Shown in pieces: positions 8,512-16,809 of a DNA stretch of 64,000 bases. The stretch is from JAWOLE01 sp035263845. Lineage in GTDB: Bacteria > Acidobacteriota > Thermoanaerobaculia > UBA5066 > Gp7-AA6. Location: assembly GCA_035263845.1 (NCBI GenBank), contig DATFQY010000093.1, positions 25,044 to 89,043 of the forward strand, in the 5' to 3' direction. The position numbers were made by a program, and so were the translations under genes. The notes beneath the pieces are model-generated. The model was not told the DNA's origin, searched no databases, and saw only the letters and a list, made by a program, of their open reading frames with translations. Position 1 is the first letter of the stretch. Every line of letters begins with the position of its first letter.

Positions 8512-9353
8512 TCGCCGCGATCCAGGCCTACGGACTCACGGACGTCGGAAGGAAACGAAAGCACAACGAGGACGCCTTCGCGCTGGACGTCAGCGAGGGG
8601 CTCTTCATCGTGGCCGACGGAATGGGCGGGCACGCGGCGGGAGAGGTCGCGTCGAAGATCACGGTCGAGACGATCGGCGAGTTCATCGCTGCAACGCGGC
8701 AGAAGGAAGAAGCGACCTGGCCCTTCAAGTACAACCACGAGCTCGACTTCAACAGCAACCGCCTCGCGGTGGCGATCGAGAAGGCCAACGAGCGGGTCAT
8801 GGCCGCCGTGGCGGCGCAGCCGTGGTTGAAGGGAATGGGTACGACCGTGGTCGCCGGGCTCCTGAACGAGAAGCTCCTCTCGCTGGCCCACGTCGGCGAC
8901 AGCCGAGCCTACCTGTTCCGCGACGGACAGCTCTCGCGCCTGACGGACGACCACTCCTGGGTCCACGAGCAGGTCACCGCGGGCATCCTCACGGAGGAAG
9001 AGGCCAAGACGCATCCCTTGAAGAACGTCGTGACTCGCGCGCTCGGCGGCGGGCCGTCGGTCTCGCCGGACCTGCAGGAGCTCGTCTTCTCGCCCGGCGA
9101 CCGGTTCCTCTTCTGCTCGGACGGGCTGACGACGATGGTCAGCGACGAGGAGATTCACGAGTCGGCCTCGACGATCAAGGGGACCAAGGAGCTCTGCGAG
9201 CACCTCGTCAAGTTGGCCAACGACAAGGGCGGGGTAGACAACATCACGGTCGTCCTCGTGGACATCGCGGACCCGGGTGCCGCGAGGGCCGAAGCTTCGA
9301 CGGCGGAATCCGAGGGCGAAACGGTCGCCGTCGGGAGCGAAAAGAAGGCCTGA
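8508..9353 (+). CDS. PP2C-family serine/threonine phosphatase (Stp/PrpC type)
   Basis: The 281-residue soluble phosphatase shows the metal-binding pattern of bacterial PP2C enzymes: HNEDAF, VADGMGGHAAGE, GMGTTVVA, HVGDSRAYL, the FLFCSDGL block and VDNITVVLVD. Such enzymes reverse Hanks-type kinase phosphorylation; no kinase gene is in this window. The C-terminal about 25 residues are acidic and Ala-rich and lie outside the domain. The GTG start is coupled to the J-domain gene. A good intrinsic terminator follows the stop. Confidence 0.93.
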   Translation: MIAAIQAYGLTDVGRKRKHNEDAFALDVSEGLFIVADGMGGHAAGEVASKITVETIGEFIAATRQKEEATWPFKYNHELDFNSNRLAVAIEKANERVMAAVAAQPWLKGMGTTVVAGLLNEKLLSLAHVGDSRAYLFRDGQLSRLTDDHSWVHEQVTAGILTEEEAKTHPLKNVVTRALGGGPSVSPDLQELVFSPGDRFLFCSDGLTTMVSDEEIHESASTIKGTKELCEHLVKLANDKGGVDNITVVLVDIADPGAARAEASTAESEGETVAVGSEKKA

Positions 9354-9356
9354 AAC

Positions 9357-9380
9357 CGACCCCCGGCCGGGTCGTTTTTT
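9357..9380 (+). terminator. Rho-independent terminator after the PP2C gene
   Basis: CGACCC (9357-9362) pairs with GGGTCG (9369-9374) across a C/G-rich loop and is followed directly by six T residues (9375-9380). It ends the J-domain/PP2C unit. Confidence 0.8.
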
Positions 9381-9414
9381 CACCAACGCCGGCATTTTCG
9401 CCAACGTATAACGG

Positions 9415-9443
9415 TTGACGGAGGCGCGTCCGGCGTCTATCCT
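9415..9443 (+). promoter_or_regulatory. Sigma-70-type promoter, leaderless configuration
   Basis: TTGACG (9415-9420), a 17-base spacer and TATCCT (9438-9443) form a strong promoter. Only eight bases separate the -10 from the ATG at 9452, so the predicted transcript would begin at or within a base or two of the start codon. No Shine-Dalgarno sequence is present. Confidence 0.75.
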
Positions 9444-9451
9444 GACTTTTG

Positions 9452-10915
9452 ATGCGGCGGGAAAAGAGGGAAGGCATCGTTTCTAAGGTCTTGACCTGTA
9501 GCGTCTTGTTCGCTGCGGCCGCGTTTGTCGCAGCCGGCGCGGAGCTTCGCGTCGTCTCCGGACAGCAGGCATGGACCGAGAGTCCCTACCGCAATTTCAA
9601 CTCTCCTCGCGCGATCCTGGGAGGGGCGGTCCTCGTCGCCGACGAGGCTTCGGATTCCTCCCTGGCGACGACCCTCGCCCTGGACCTCCAGGCCCTGCGC
9701 GGCGAGCTCCACGAAAGGGGCGGCTGGCGAGCGCCGTTTGGAGACGGCGAGCCGCTCCGGGTCTACGTCGCGAGAAAAGAGGCCGGGGGTGTGCGGCGTC
9801 TCGCGGTCAAGGCGATCGAGAAAGGGCAGCTCGCCGGCGCCTCGATCCAGATCGACGGCACCGGGATGACCGACGACGAGATCTCCCGCGAGACCGCTCG
9901 CCTCTACTCGTTCGCGACCCTGACGGCCTACGGCGCTCCGGACAATTCCTTCCTGACCTCCGCGGTCGCGGACTTCCTCTCGGCCGGTGTCCGGCCGCAG
10001 CAGGATCGCGAGGAGGCCCTGATGGCCGCCGCGGCCCCGGGGCTCGACCTGTCCGCGCAGGCCGACGCGCTCGGACGCTTCTACGTGGAAGAGTTCGCGC
10101 GGGCGACGGGAGGCTCCTCGGAGCTGAAAGCGATCTGGGAGAAGGCCGCGGAGTCCGGGCAGGCCGTGCTACCGATCTTTCTGCGCGCGTATACCGACGC
10201 GACCGGCGAAGGAGCCGACCGCCTCCTACTTCGATTCGCGGCGCGCCTCTACTCTTCCCTCGAACCGGAGGCCTCGCCCTCGCGGATCGGACTGCTCGAC
10301 CTGCAGACCGGGGCGCTCGACGCATCCGCGCCGGTCGCCTTCGTGGTCCGGCACCGAAGCTACGTGCCGGGGCTCGACTCGCCGGCCGCGTTCCGCGTGA
10401 CCTGGCCCGAGGCCGGCGCCGCCGCGGCCGTCGTGCTTCATTACCGCGACGGAGCGATCCCGCCCGACGTCGTCTTCTTCGCCGCCGGGGACTCGCGGCC
10501 GATTCCGCTCGCCGGCGTCGCGCGGCTGGACTGGCTGGTCGCGGGCTCCGAGAGCTCCGCGGCGCCGGCTCCCGCCCCGGCGTCGTTCGAGACGCTCGCG
10601 GGCTATCCCTACAGCGGCCTCTCGGCCCACGCTTCCGCGGGAGAGGAAGGGCCGAAGGTCTGGTGGTCCACTGCCTCCCACCAGTCGCTTGCCGGCTGGG
10701 CGATCTTCCGCGAGGAAGTGCTTCCGGACGGGCGTGTGGCCCGGACGGGGCCCGAGATCCTTCCCGCGTCGGACCAGGGGGGCGAGCCGCTGCGCTACGT
10801 CTTCGTGGATCCCGCGGCGTCGGCCGGCACGTACTACCGCTACACGGTATGGGCCGTGACGGAAGAAGGCACGCTGTCGAGGGCCTTCGCCGCGACCCTT
10901 CGCACCGCGGACTAG
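9452..10915 (+). CDS. Exported protein of unknown function with a C-terminal fibronectin-like segment
   Basis: The 487-residue protein begins with a basic stretch and hydrophobic signal peptide (VLTCSVLFAAAAFVAAGA, cleavage likely near residue 30). The middle (about 130-270) contains a predominantly helical region with conserved-looking charged residues but no protease zinc motif that I can see. The last about 75 residues, ending YVFVDPAASAGTYYRYTVWA, read like a fibronectin type III strand pattern. The ATG at 9452 is chosen over the preceding TTG because of the promoter position. It is probably periplasmic or cell-surface. I do not recognise the family. Confidence 0.75.
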   Translation: MRREKREGIVSKVLTCSVLFAAAAFVAAGAELRVVSGQQAWTESPYRNFNSPRAILGGAVLVADEASDSSLATTLALDLQALRGELHERGGWRAPFGDGEPLRVYVARKEAGGVRRLAVKAIEKGQLAGASIQIDGTGMTDDEISRETARLYSFATLTAYGAPDNSFLTSAVADFLSAGVRPQQDREEALMAAAAPGLDLSAQADALGRFYVEEFARATGGSSELKAIWEKAAESGQAVLPIFLRAYTDATGEGADRLLLRFAARLYSSLEPEASPSRIGLLDLQTGALDASAPVAFVVRHRSYVPGLDSPAAFRVTWPEAGAAAAVVLHYRDGAIPPDVVFFAAGDSRPIPLAGVARLDWLVAGSESSAAPAPAPASFETLAGYPYSGLSAHASAGEEGPKVWWSTASHQSLAGWAIFREEVLPDGRVARTGPEILPASDQGGEPLRYVFVDPAASAGTYYRYTVWAVTEEGTLSRAFAATLRTAD

Positions 10916-10977
10916 GAACTTTCAAGCGACAAGGGACTGCCCGGGCAAGGCAGCGCCTTTGCTTGCCGGAATGAACG

Positions 10978-11769
10978 ATGAACAACGGAAAAATGGATAA
11001 CGGAAAGCCGGAAAAGAAAGTCCGCCGCGAGCCGGACGTCGGCAAGATCATCGACCGCACCATCGTGCGGCTCTGGGACACGATCGAGGAGCTCGAGGCG
11101 CTGACTCCGGCGGAGCTGCGCTTCTACCGCGTCGCCGTCTTCGGCAGCGCGAGGCTGAAGCCGGAAGACCAGGAGTACAGCGACGTCAAGAAGCTCGCCG
11201 AGATGCTGACGGAGCTCGGCTGCGACATCGTGACCGGCGGAGGGCCCGGCCTCATGGAAGCTGCCAACGAGGGGGCGGCCCTCTCCCGAGGGACGCGCAA
11301 GACTCGCTCCTTCGGGCTGACCATCGCGATTCCCTACGAGAAGGCCAACCCATACCTCGACAGCGTCACGGCGCACCGGACGTTCTTCTCGCGCCTCCAC
11401 CACTTCGTCCGGATGTCGCAGGCGTTCGTGATCTTCCCGGGCGGCATCGGGACGACGCTCGAGCTCCTCATGGTCTGGCAGCTCCTCCAGGTCGGCTTCA
11501 TGACGGAGCGGCCCGTGGTGCTGGTCGGCGAGCTGTGGAAGGGGCTTCTGGAGTGGTTCCGACGGGACATCGTTCCCCGCGGGCTCATCAACGAGCCGGA
11601 CCTCGACCTGGTCCAATCGGTGGACACGATCGCCGAGGCCGCCGCCCTGATCGAGCGGCACAAGGCGATCTTCGATCAGGCCCGCGAGAAGTTCATCCTC
11701 GAGAAGCGCCGCGCCCAGCGCGCCGAGCAGGACCCCGCGCCCGTCGTCGTCCCGTCCGGCCGCGAATGA
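10978..11769 (+). CDS. LOG-family (TIGR00730-like) Rossmann protein
   Basis: The 263-residue protein has the LOG signatures GGGPGLMEAANEGA (about residues 85-98) and the PGGxGTxxE loop as FPGGIGTTLELL (about 157-168). The family includes cytokinin-activating phosphoribohydrolases and nucleotide 5'-monophosphate nucleosidases; it is often misnamed lysine decarboxylase. An N-terminal extension of about 45 charged residues and a basic C-terminal tail precede and follow the domain. The last 77 bases overlap the 3' end of the opposite-strand NUDIX gene. The true substrate cannot be read from sequence. Confidence 0.88.
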   Translation: MNNGKMDNGKPEKKVRREPDVGKIIDRTIVRLWDTIEELEALTPAELRFYRVAVFGSARLKPEDQEYSDVKKLAEMLTELGCDIVTGGGPGLMEAANEGAALSRGTRKTRSFGLTIAIPYEKANPYLDSVTAHRTFFSRLHHFVRMSQAFVIFPGGIGTTLELLMVWQLLQVGFMTERPVVLVGELWKGLLEWFRRDIVPRGLINEPDLDLVQSVDTIAEAAALIERHKAIFDQAREKFILEKRRAQRAEQDPAPVVVPSGRE

Positions 11770-12163
11770 TCTCTCCGTGGTCGAAGGCGTAGTCGAGCCG
11801 GGCAAGCTCGCGTCTCGAAAACCATCTCGCCTCGGCCGCGTCGTCTGAGCCCTTCGCCTTCCCTCGAACGGGCCGGGCCGCGTAGAGCACCGTGACGGTG
11901 TGCCAGCGCGGGTCGCGCTTGGGGTCCGAGTAGACTCCGAGGAACCTGCCGACGCGGACGGTGACGCCGGTCTCCTCGCGGGTCTCGCGCGCGCAGCATT
12001 CCTCCGTCGTCTCGCCGTACTCGCAGAAGCCCCCGGGCAGTGCCCAGCTCCCGAGAAAGGGCGGCCTTCCCCGGCGGACGAGGAGGAGCCTTCCGCGCTT
12101 GTCGGTGACGAAGGCGTCCACCGTGACTCTCGGGAGTTTCTTGTTGCGGAAGAAGTCCGGCAT
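11693..12163 (-). CDS. NUDIX hydrolase
   Basis: The 156-residue protein carries the Nudix box in the segment GGFCEYGETTEECCARETRE, with EETGV following, so the Mg-binding Glu residues are present. An N-terminal RNKKLPRVTVDAFVT strand and RRGRPPFLGSWALPGG precede the box, as in ADP-ribose or NADH pyrophosphatase-like members. The ATG at 12163 forms TGATG with the stop of the helicase gene, so the two are co-transcribed. The final about 25 residues are Arg/Gly-rich and lie in a 77-base convergent overlap with the LOG gene; they are probably not part of the fold. Confidence 0.88.
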   Translation of the reverse strand: MPDFFRNKKLPRVTVDAFVTDKRGRLLLVRRGRPPFLGSWALPGGFCEYGETTEECCARETREETGVTVRVGRFLGVYSDPKRDPRWHTVTVLYAARPVRGKAKGSDDAAEARWFSRRELARLDYAFDHGEIIRGRTGRRRARGPARRAGRGASRG

Positions 12164-14565
12164 CACTGGCCGTACTTGCCGAAGAACTCGCGGATCTCGT
12201 CGGCCGGACGGTCCGTGACGAGCTCGCGCGGCGTCTCGCCGTACCAGTCGCGCGGAAGGTAGCGAGCGTAGGGCTTCTCGAGGAACCGGCGGCAGATCAG
12301 GGCGATCACACCGCGGTCCGTCTCGCTCCGGATCAGCCGGCCGGCCGCCTGCACGACCCGCGTCATCCCCGGCTGAAGGTAGGCGTAGTCGAAGCCCGCC
12401 TCCTCCTGCTCCTCGAAGTAGCGGCGCAGGAGTTCCCGCTCGAAGGAGACCTGAGGAAGCGCCGGCGAGACGACGAAGACCGCGGAGAGAAGCTCGCCCG
12501 GATAATCCACGCCCTCGGCGTACATGCCGCCGGAGACCGCGAAGAGGAGGATCCCGCCGGGAGGCGGCGAGGCCAGGGCCTGGAGGATTTGCTGCCTCTC
12601 GAAGTCCGAAAGGTCCGCCCGCTGGACGAGCAGGCGCGCGCGGGTCGGCGGCATCGCGGCGGCGACGTCGGCCAGGAAACGGTAGGAGGGGAAGAGGACG
12701 AGGGCGTTGCCGGTGTGCGCCTCGGCCATCTCCGCGACGAGCTTCGCGATGCGGCCGCAGTTCTCCTCCCGCGCCTTGTACGTCGTGCGGACCTGGGGAA
12801 GGATCATGACCTTCCGGTTCTCCGGCGGGAACGGCGGTGGGAGGGAGAGCGAGGACGTCCTGTCGCGCTCGAGGCCGAGGACCCGCTCGAAAGCCTCCGG
12901 CGGAGTCAGGGTCGCCGAGAGGAGCACGGTCGAGGAGGCGGACGAAAAGACCGGCGCGAGCGCACGGGCGGGGTCGAGGCAGACGAGCGCGAGGCGGATG
13001 CCGGCCGCGCGCCGCTCGACGACGCACGTGAAGTCGGAGCCCCACATGTTGAGGACCGCCGCGAAGCGCTGGAGCGCGTAGTGCGCGTCCATGACCGGAT
13101 CGTCGGGAAGGGCGAGCTTCGTGTCCCGTTTCCACGCGAGGTAGGCCAGGAGCCTGGGCTCCCAGTCGGCTCGCAGCGCATGGATGGCGTCGGCCGGCGG
13201 CAGAGTCTCCGCGATCGCGTCGCCTTCCTCGGGAAGCTCGCTCGCTGCCTCGTGGAGGAGGTCGAGAACCTCTTCGATGGAAGAGCAGAGCGACGCGAAA
13301 AGGGCACCCGGCTGGAGGATCAGGTGGTTCAAGAGCGGGCGGAAGTCCTCCTCGAGGATCTCCGGGGAAAAGATCCTTCGGGCCCGGTCAGGAAGGTTGT
13401 GCGCCTCGTCCACGAGGAGGATGACGTCTTTGAGCTCCTCGCCGACCAGGTGCCGCATCGCCGCGGCCGGCTCGAAGACGTAGTTGTAGTCCGCCACGAT
13501 CGCGTCGGCCCGGCCGGCGAGCTCGAGCTGGACCTCGAAGGGGCAGACCTCCTCGCGCCGCGCTTCCTCGAAAACCGTGTCGGGATCCTGGTGGGGGTAG
13601 CGTTCCCGCAGACGACCGAGGATGTTCGAGGCCGCCATCTTCTCGGGGTAGCCACGCGCGAACCGGCAGAACTCCTCGTGGCAGAGGATCCGGTCGTTGG
13701 CGCACATCTTCTCCTTGGCGCGGACCTGGACGGTCGCGAACGTCCGCTCGTTCATCGCCGTCAGGGCGGAGACCGCCATCTTCTGCTGGAGCGTCTTGGA
13801 CGTCAGGAAGACGACCTGCTTGCCGGAGGTGAGCCCCTCGCGCAGCGCGGGATAGAGAACCGCCGCAGTCTTGCCCGATCCCGTGGGGGCTTCGGCGATC
13901 AGGTTCTCGCCGTTGGAAACGGCTCGAGCAACCGCCTCCATGAGCTTTTCCTGGATCGGACGCGGCGCGGTATGCGGGAAGGGGAGCCGCTCCGCGGATT
14001 TCGCCTTGCGGGCCCGGATCGCGGCCTGCGCCCTCCACATCCGGAGCAGCGCCCCCAGGCGCCTCTCGATGTCTCCTTCGCAGGATTCCTCGTCGTAGGG
14101 GACCGCGATCGAGACCTCTTCGCCCGTCCCGATGTCGACGTACACGAGCGCCGCCGAGACCCGCGGGTGCCCGAGCCGCTTCCAGAGATAGCAGTACGCG
14201 AGGAGCTGCCGGCGGTCCCGCTCGAAGGCGTATCCGGACGGCCGGATGCCTTCCGAGGGCAGGTCCGTGGACTTGAACTCCTCGATCAGCCAGTAGCCGG
14301 CTTCGCGCTCGAGGCATCCGTCGAGGCGGCCCGTCAGGATTGCCGTCCAGTCCTCGACGGGGATCCGCGCCTGAAGGTGGACCTCGCAGCGGTACGCCGC
14401 GAATGTCTCCTTGCGCGCCGAGAGAATCCGGGAATGGATCTGCGTTCCCAGCCCGAGCCGGCGCCACCCTTCGCCCCGATCGAACCCGACCCGGCGAAAA
14501 CCTTCGTCCTCGGCAAGCTCGCGGGCATTGACCTCGAAGGTCTTCGTGGTCTCGTCGAATCTCAC
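12163..14565 (-). CDS. RecB-like nuclease domain fused to a DinG/XPD-family helicase
   Basis: The 800-residue protein has an N-terminal PD-(D/E)XK nuclease-like domain (about residues 60-180), with GRLDG followed by LIEEFKS matching the D...ExK pattern. A superfamily 2 Fe-S helicase follows: Walker A APTGSGKTAAV (about 232), four candidate cluster Cys in CANDRILCHEEFC and VCPFE, the DEAH box VDEAHN (about 385), and motif VI QAAGRLIRSETDRG near the C-terminus. This architecture fits a Cas4/RecB-like nuclease joined to a DinG-type 5'-3' helicase for DNA repair. The start is a GTG at 14565, 66 bases from the divergent dacB start. Order of motifs and length support a complete gene. Confidence 0.88.
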   Translation of the reverse strand: MRFDETTKTFEVNARELAEDEGFRRVGFDRGEGWRRLGLGTQIHSRILSARKETFAAYRCEVHLQARIPVEDWTAILTGRLDGCLEREAGYWLIEEFKSTDLPSEGIRPSGYAFERDRRQLLAYCYLWKRLGHPRVSAALVYVDIGTGEEVSIAVPYDEESCEGDIERRLGALLRMWRAQAAIRARKAKSAERLPFPHTAPRPIQEKLMEAVARAVSNGENLIAEAPTGSGKTAAVLYPALREGLTSGKQVVFLTSKTLQQKMAVSALTAMNERTFATVQVRAKEKMCANDRILCHEEFCRFARGYPEKMAASNILGRLRERYPHQDPDTVFEEARREEVCPFEVQLELAGRADAIVADYNYVFEPAAAMRHLVGEELKDVILLVDEAHNLPDRARRIFSPEILEEDFRPLLNHLILQPGALFASLCSSIEEVLDLLHEAASELPEEGDAIAETLPPADAIHALRADWEPRLLAYLAWKRDTKLALPDDPVMDAHYALQRFAAVLNMWGSDFTCVVERRAAGIRLALVCLDPARALAPVFSSASSTVLLSATLTPPEAFERVLGLERDRTSSLSLPPPFPPENRKVMILPQVRTTYKAREENCGRIAKLVAEMAEAHTGNALVLFPSYRFLADVAAAMPPTRARLLVQRADLSDFERQQILQALASPPPGGILLFAVSGGMYAEGVDYPGELLSAVFVVSPALPQVSFERELLRRYFEEQEEAGFDYAYLQPGMTRVVQAAGRLIRSETDRGVIALICRRFLEKPYARYLPRDWYGETPRELVTDRPADEIREFFGKYGQ

Positions 14566-14619
14566 AGGCGTGAAAAGGGCGTCACGAACGACCGGGAATC
14601 TGAAAGCACGATCATCGAT

Positions 14620-14625
14620 TATAAT
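14620..14625 (+). promoter_or_regulatory. -10 element (TATAAT) directly before dacB
   Basis: A consensus TATAAT ends six bases before the ATG at 14632, placing the predicted +1 on the start codon. No clear -35 hexamer is seen at 17 bases and no Shine-Dalgarno sequence lies between, consistent with a leaderless mRNA. Confidence 0.65.
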
Positions 14626-14631
14626 TCCGCT

Positions 14632-16161
14632 ATGGGGCGCTTCCCGTTGATTCGGCGCAGGTTAAGGGCGTGTCTCCTCCTGCCCCTTTTCATCGTCTTC
14701 TCCGTCTCTCACCTTGAGGCGGCCGCCCGCAAGAAGAAAACCCAGCCGCCGCCGCAACGCCGGGAAGCGCCCTCTTCAGAGGCTTCTTCGCTTGCGGATG
14801 CCCTGGCTCTGGCCTCTCAGCGCCCGCCTTCGGGTCCGAACAACTTGTCCATCGAGATCGTGGACCTCGACACCGGCGAGCCGGTCTTCCAGCGCAACCC
14901 GGACTCGCCCGAGACGATCGCTTCGGTAACGAAGCTCTTCTCGACCGCCACCGCCCTCCACTACCTGGGGGCGGACTACAAGTTCAAGACGACGTTCTGG
15001 CGGACCGGCGAGATCAAGGACGGAGTTCTGCAGGGCTCGCTCTTAGTCGTCGGCGGAGGAGATCCCAATATCTCGGGACGCTTCTACAACGACGACTACA
15101 ACGCGGTCTTCGACACGTGGGCGTCGGGGCTGAAGGCGCTCGGCGTGACGAAGGTGACCGGGCCGCTGATCCTCAACGACTCCTTCTTCGACAGCGTCAC
15201 GCGCCATCCGGACTGGAAGGAAGGCCAGGAACAGAAGTGGTACCAGGCGCCGGTTTCCGCGCTGGCGTACAACGACAACGTCGTCCTCGTGGGGATCCGC
15301 CCGGGACCAAAGCCGGGCAAGCCCGCTGCCGTCTCCTTCGAGCCTTCGACCGAGTCCATGCGCGCCACATCGAACGCAAAGACCGTCGGCCAGCGCGGCA
15401 AGATCGCCGTCGGCGTGCGCAGGGAGGCCGGCTCCAACGCGGTCAGCGTGTCGGGGACCGTGCCGATGCGCGGCGTCTGGTGGTCCACACCGATCGCAGT
15501 GCATGACCCTATCGCCTTCTTCGGCGGATCGCTGAAGAAGCGCCTGAGGGCCGCAGGAATCGAGCTCGCCGGGGGGGTCACGCAGAAGGACGTCAAGCCG
15601 GACGACACCTGGGCTCTCGTGGCGCAAACGGAGTCGTCGCTCGTGCCGACGCTTACGGTAATCAACAAGCGCAGCCAGGGCTTCTACGCCGAGCAGACGT
15701 TCAAGACCGTCGCCGCTGAGAAGATGGGAAAGGGGACCTGGCCCAACGCGCTCTCGCTCGAAAAGCAGTTCCTCGCGTCACTCAACCTGGACCCGGACCG
15801 ATTCGACCTGCATGACGGCTCGGGCCTCTCTCCGAACAACAAGGTGGCCGCCGGCGACGTCGTCCGTTTTCTGCGCGCGATGAGCTCGAGCGCCAACGGC
15901 GCGGTCTGGAAGACCACGATGGCGACCGGTGGCGAGGCCGAGGGGACGCTGCGCCACCGACTCAACGATCCGATCTCTCGCGGCCGCGTCATCGCGAAGA
16001 CCGGCAGCATCCAGGGCGTCTCCACGCTCGCCGGCTACGCGACCGGAGTTTCCGGAAAGACCTACGCCTTCGCCATACTCTTAAACGGGGGGCGCGTCTA
16101 CGACACGAACGGCCACGCCTACCAGGACCGCCTGATCCGCGCCCTGATCAAGAACGGCTAG
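14632..16161 (+). CDS. dacB: D-alanyl-D-alanine carboxypeptidase/endopeptidase, PBP4 (peptidase S13) family
   Basis: The 509-residue product has a signal peptide (RACLLLPLFIVFSVSHLEA), a Lys/Pro/Gln-rich linker, and the three penicillin-binding active-site elements: SVTK with Ser98 and Lys101, the DGSGLSPNN segment that carries the SxN element (about residue 395), and KTG in AKTGSIQGVST (about 455). PBP4 enzymes trim peptidoglycan cross-links in the periplasm. The open frame upstream of 14632 is the antisense shadow of the helicase; the ATG is fixed by the signal peptide and the TATAAT just ahead. No known operon partner is adjacent. Confidence 0.93.
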   Translation: MGRFPLIRRRLRACLLLPLFIVFSVSHLEAAARKKKTQPPPQRREAPSSEASSLADALALASQRPPSGPNNLSIEIVDLDTGEPVFQRNPDSPETIASVTKLFSTATALHYLGADYKFKTTFWRTGEIKDGVLQGSLLVVGGGDPNISGRFYNDDYNAVFDTWASGLKALGVTKVTGPLILNDSFFDSVTRHPDWKEGQEQKWYQAPVSALAYNDNVVLVGIRPGPKPGKPAAVSFEPSTESMRATSNAKTVGQRGKIAVGVRREAGSNAVSVSGTVPMRGVWWSTPIAVHDPIAFFGGSLKKRLRAAGIELAGGVTQKDVKPDDTWALVAQTESSLVPTLTVINKRSQGFYAEQTFKTVAAEKMGKGTWPNALSLEKQFLASLNLDPDRFDLHDGSGLSPNNKVAAGDVVRFLRAMSSSANGAVWKTTMATGGEAEGTLRHRLNDPISRGRVIAKTGSIQGVSTLAGYATGVSGKTYAFAILLNGGRVYDTNGHAYQDRLIRALIKNG

Positions 16162-16238
16162 CTGACGGGCTTTCCGTGGCTGGCGAAAGGCGGTTTTGGT
16201 AACCCCCCCGGGTCCGGCTATGACCTTCGACCACCGAC

Positions 16239-16391
16239 CCTGTACCTTTCATGCTTGACCTGGCCTCCGCAAACCCAGCCAGGAAAAGGGGTTTGTCGCA
16301 GAATTGGGCATCTGGAATGGACAAGTCCTGTACTCGTAGGCGTTTCTCTGCTCGCCCGACCTGTACTGAGACACCTGTCCTCTGGTACAGG
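16239..16391 (+). repeat. Iterated CCTGTAC motif
   Basis: CCTGTAC occurs at 16239-16245, 16327-16333 and 16360-16366, and its reverse complement GTACAGG at 16385-16391. The last two are part of an ACCTGT...ACAGGT inverted repeat (16373-16392). The spacing is irregular, as for operator half-sites or worn repeats. Confidence 0.45.
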
Positions 16392-16718
16392 TCCACCCTG
16401 TCCTTTCGCACAAGGTCGTAGAAAAAGTTCTTGACACGGGGGGGAACCTGAGGCTGAATACACCTCGATTCAATAAGCCCTAGGTGGATCCCCTGAGAGC
16501 TCGAAAGGGCATGGAAGCGCCCAGCTTTTCGAGGGCGCGTCGTCCGGTGGTTTCAACCCAGGAAGCCCAGAAAACACCGGCCGGCATTGATTTTTTTGGG
16601 CCGGGCCTGCCGCCCGCGCCCGTTGCACCGGAGACCAAAATGGTCGGTGTTTCAACCCCAGTCCCTTGGTAACGGCGACTGGGAAAGCTCGCTAAGTAGT
16701 GGGAATCACGTAGGTTAG

Positions 16719-16741
16719 CTTGGGGTCCTTCGGATCCCAAG
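16719..16741 (+). other. Stable hairpin upstream of the first sigma-like gene
   Basis: CTTGGGGTC (16719-16727) pairs with GATCCCAAG (16733-16741), including one G-T pair, around a CTTCG loop. No T-run follows. It could end transcription from the left or mark a processed leader. Confidence 0.45.
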
Positions 16742-16749
16742 AGTTGCCC

Positions 16750-16778
16750 TTGACTGTTCGTTTGGGCAGCTGTACTCT
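16750..16778 (+). promoter_or_regulatory. Promoter for the first sigma-like/TPR module
   Basis: TTGACT (16750-16755), a 17-base spacer and TACTCT (16773-16778) give a good sigma-70-type promoter. An AAAGGA Shine-Dalgarno sequence sits before the ATG at 16810, so this transcript has a leader of roughly 25 bases, unlike most genes here. Confidence 0.6.
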
Positions 16779-16809
16779 CCTGTCCAACTCCCAGAAAGGA
16801 ATTCGGGTC

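Larger units (their letters stand above)
16162..16809. other. Gene-poor leader of the accessory island (648 bases)
   Basis: I find no convincing gene here. The stretch is less G+C-rich than its left neighbour and holds: four copies of CCTGTAC (three forward, one reverse) at 16239-16391; a TTGACA at 16431-16436 with no good -10; inverted repeats GACCA-aaa-TGGTC (16633-16645) and CCCAGTC...GACTGGG (16657-16683); a hairpin at 16719-16741; and a promoter at 16750-16778. Short minus-strand frames have no domain, no Shine-Dalgarno sequence and odd composition. A structured RNA or decayed mobile DNA is possible. Confidence 0.6.

Noticed and set aside
10978..11769. Lysine decarboxylase annotation for the LOG-family gene
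   Set aside because: The GGGPGLMEA and PGGIGT motifs belong to nucleotide-processing LOG proteins; no PLP-binding Lys context is present.
12589..16161. A single 1190-codon open frame that would fuse a long N-terminal region to the PBP4 peptidase
   Set aside because: The part before 14632 is the antisense shadow of the helicase gene with Arg/Gly/Asp-heavy composition; signal peptide and TATAAT fix the start at 14632.
16549..16660. Two GTTTCAACCC-like strings reminiscent of CRISPR repeat ends
   Set aside because: Only two copies, with different flanks and no regular spacer units; no cas gene nearby.
16148..16740. Several 60-90 residue minus-strand frames in the island leader
   Set aside because: They overlap one another in different frames, have no Shine-Dalgarno sequence or -10 element, no domain, and contain the inverted repeats of the leader.
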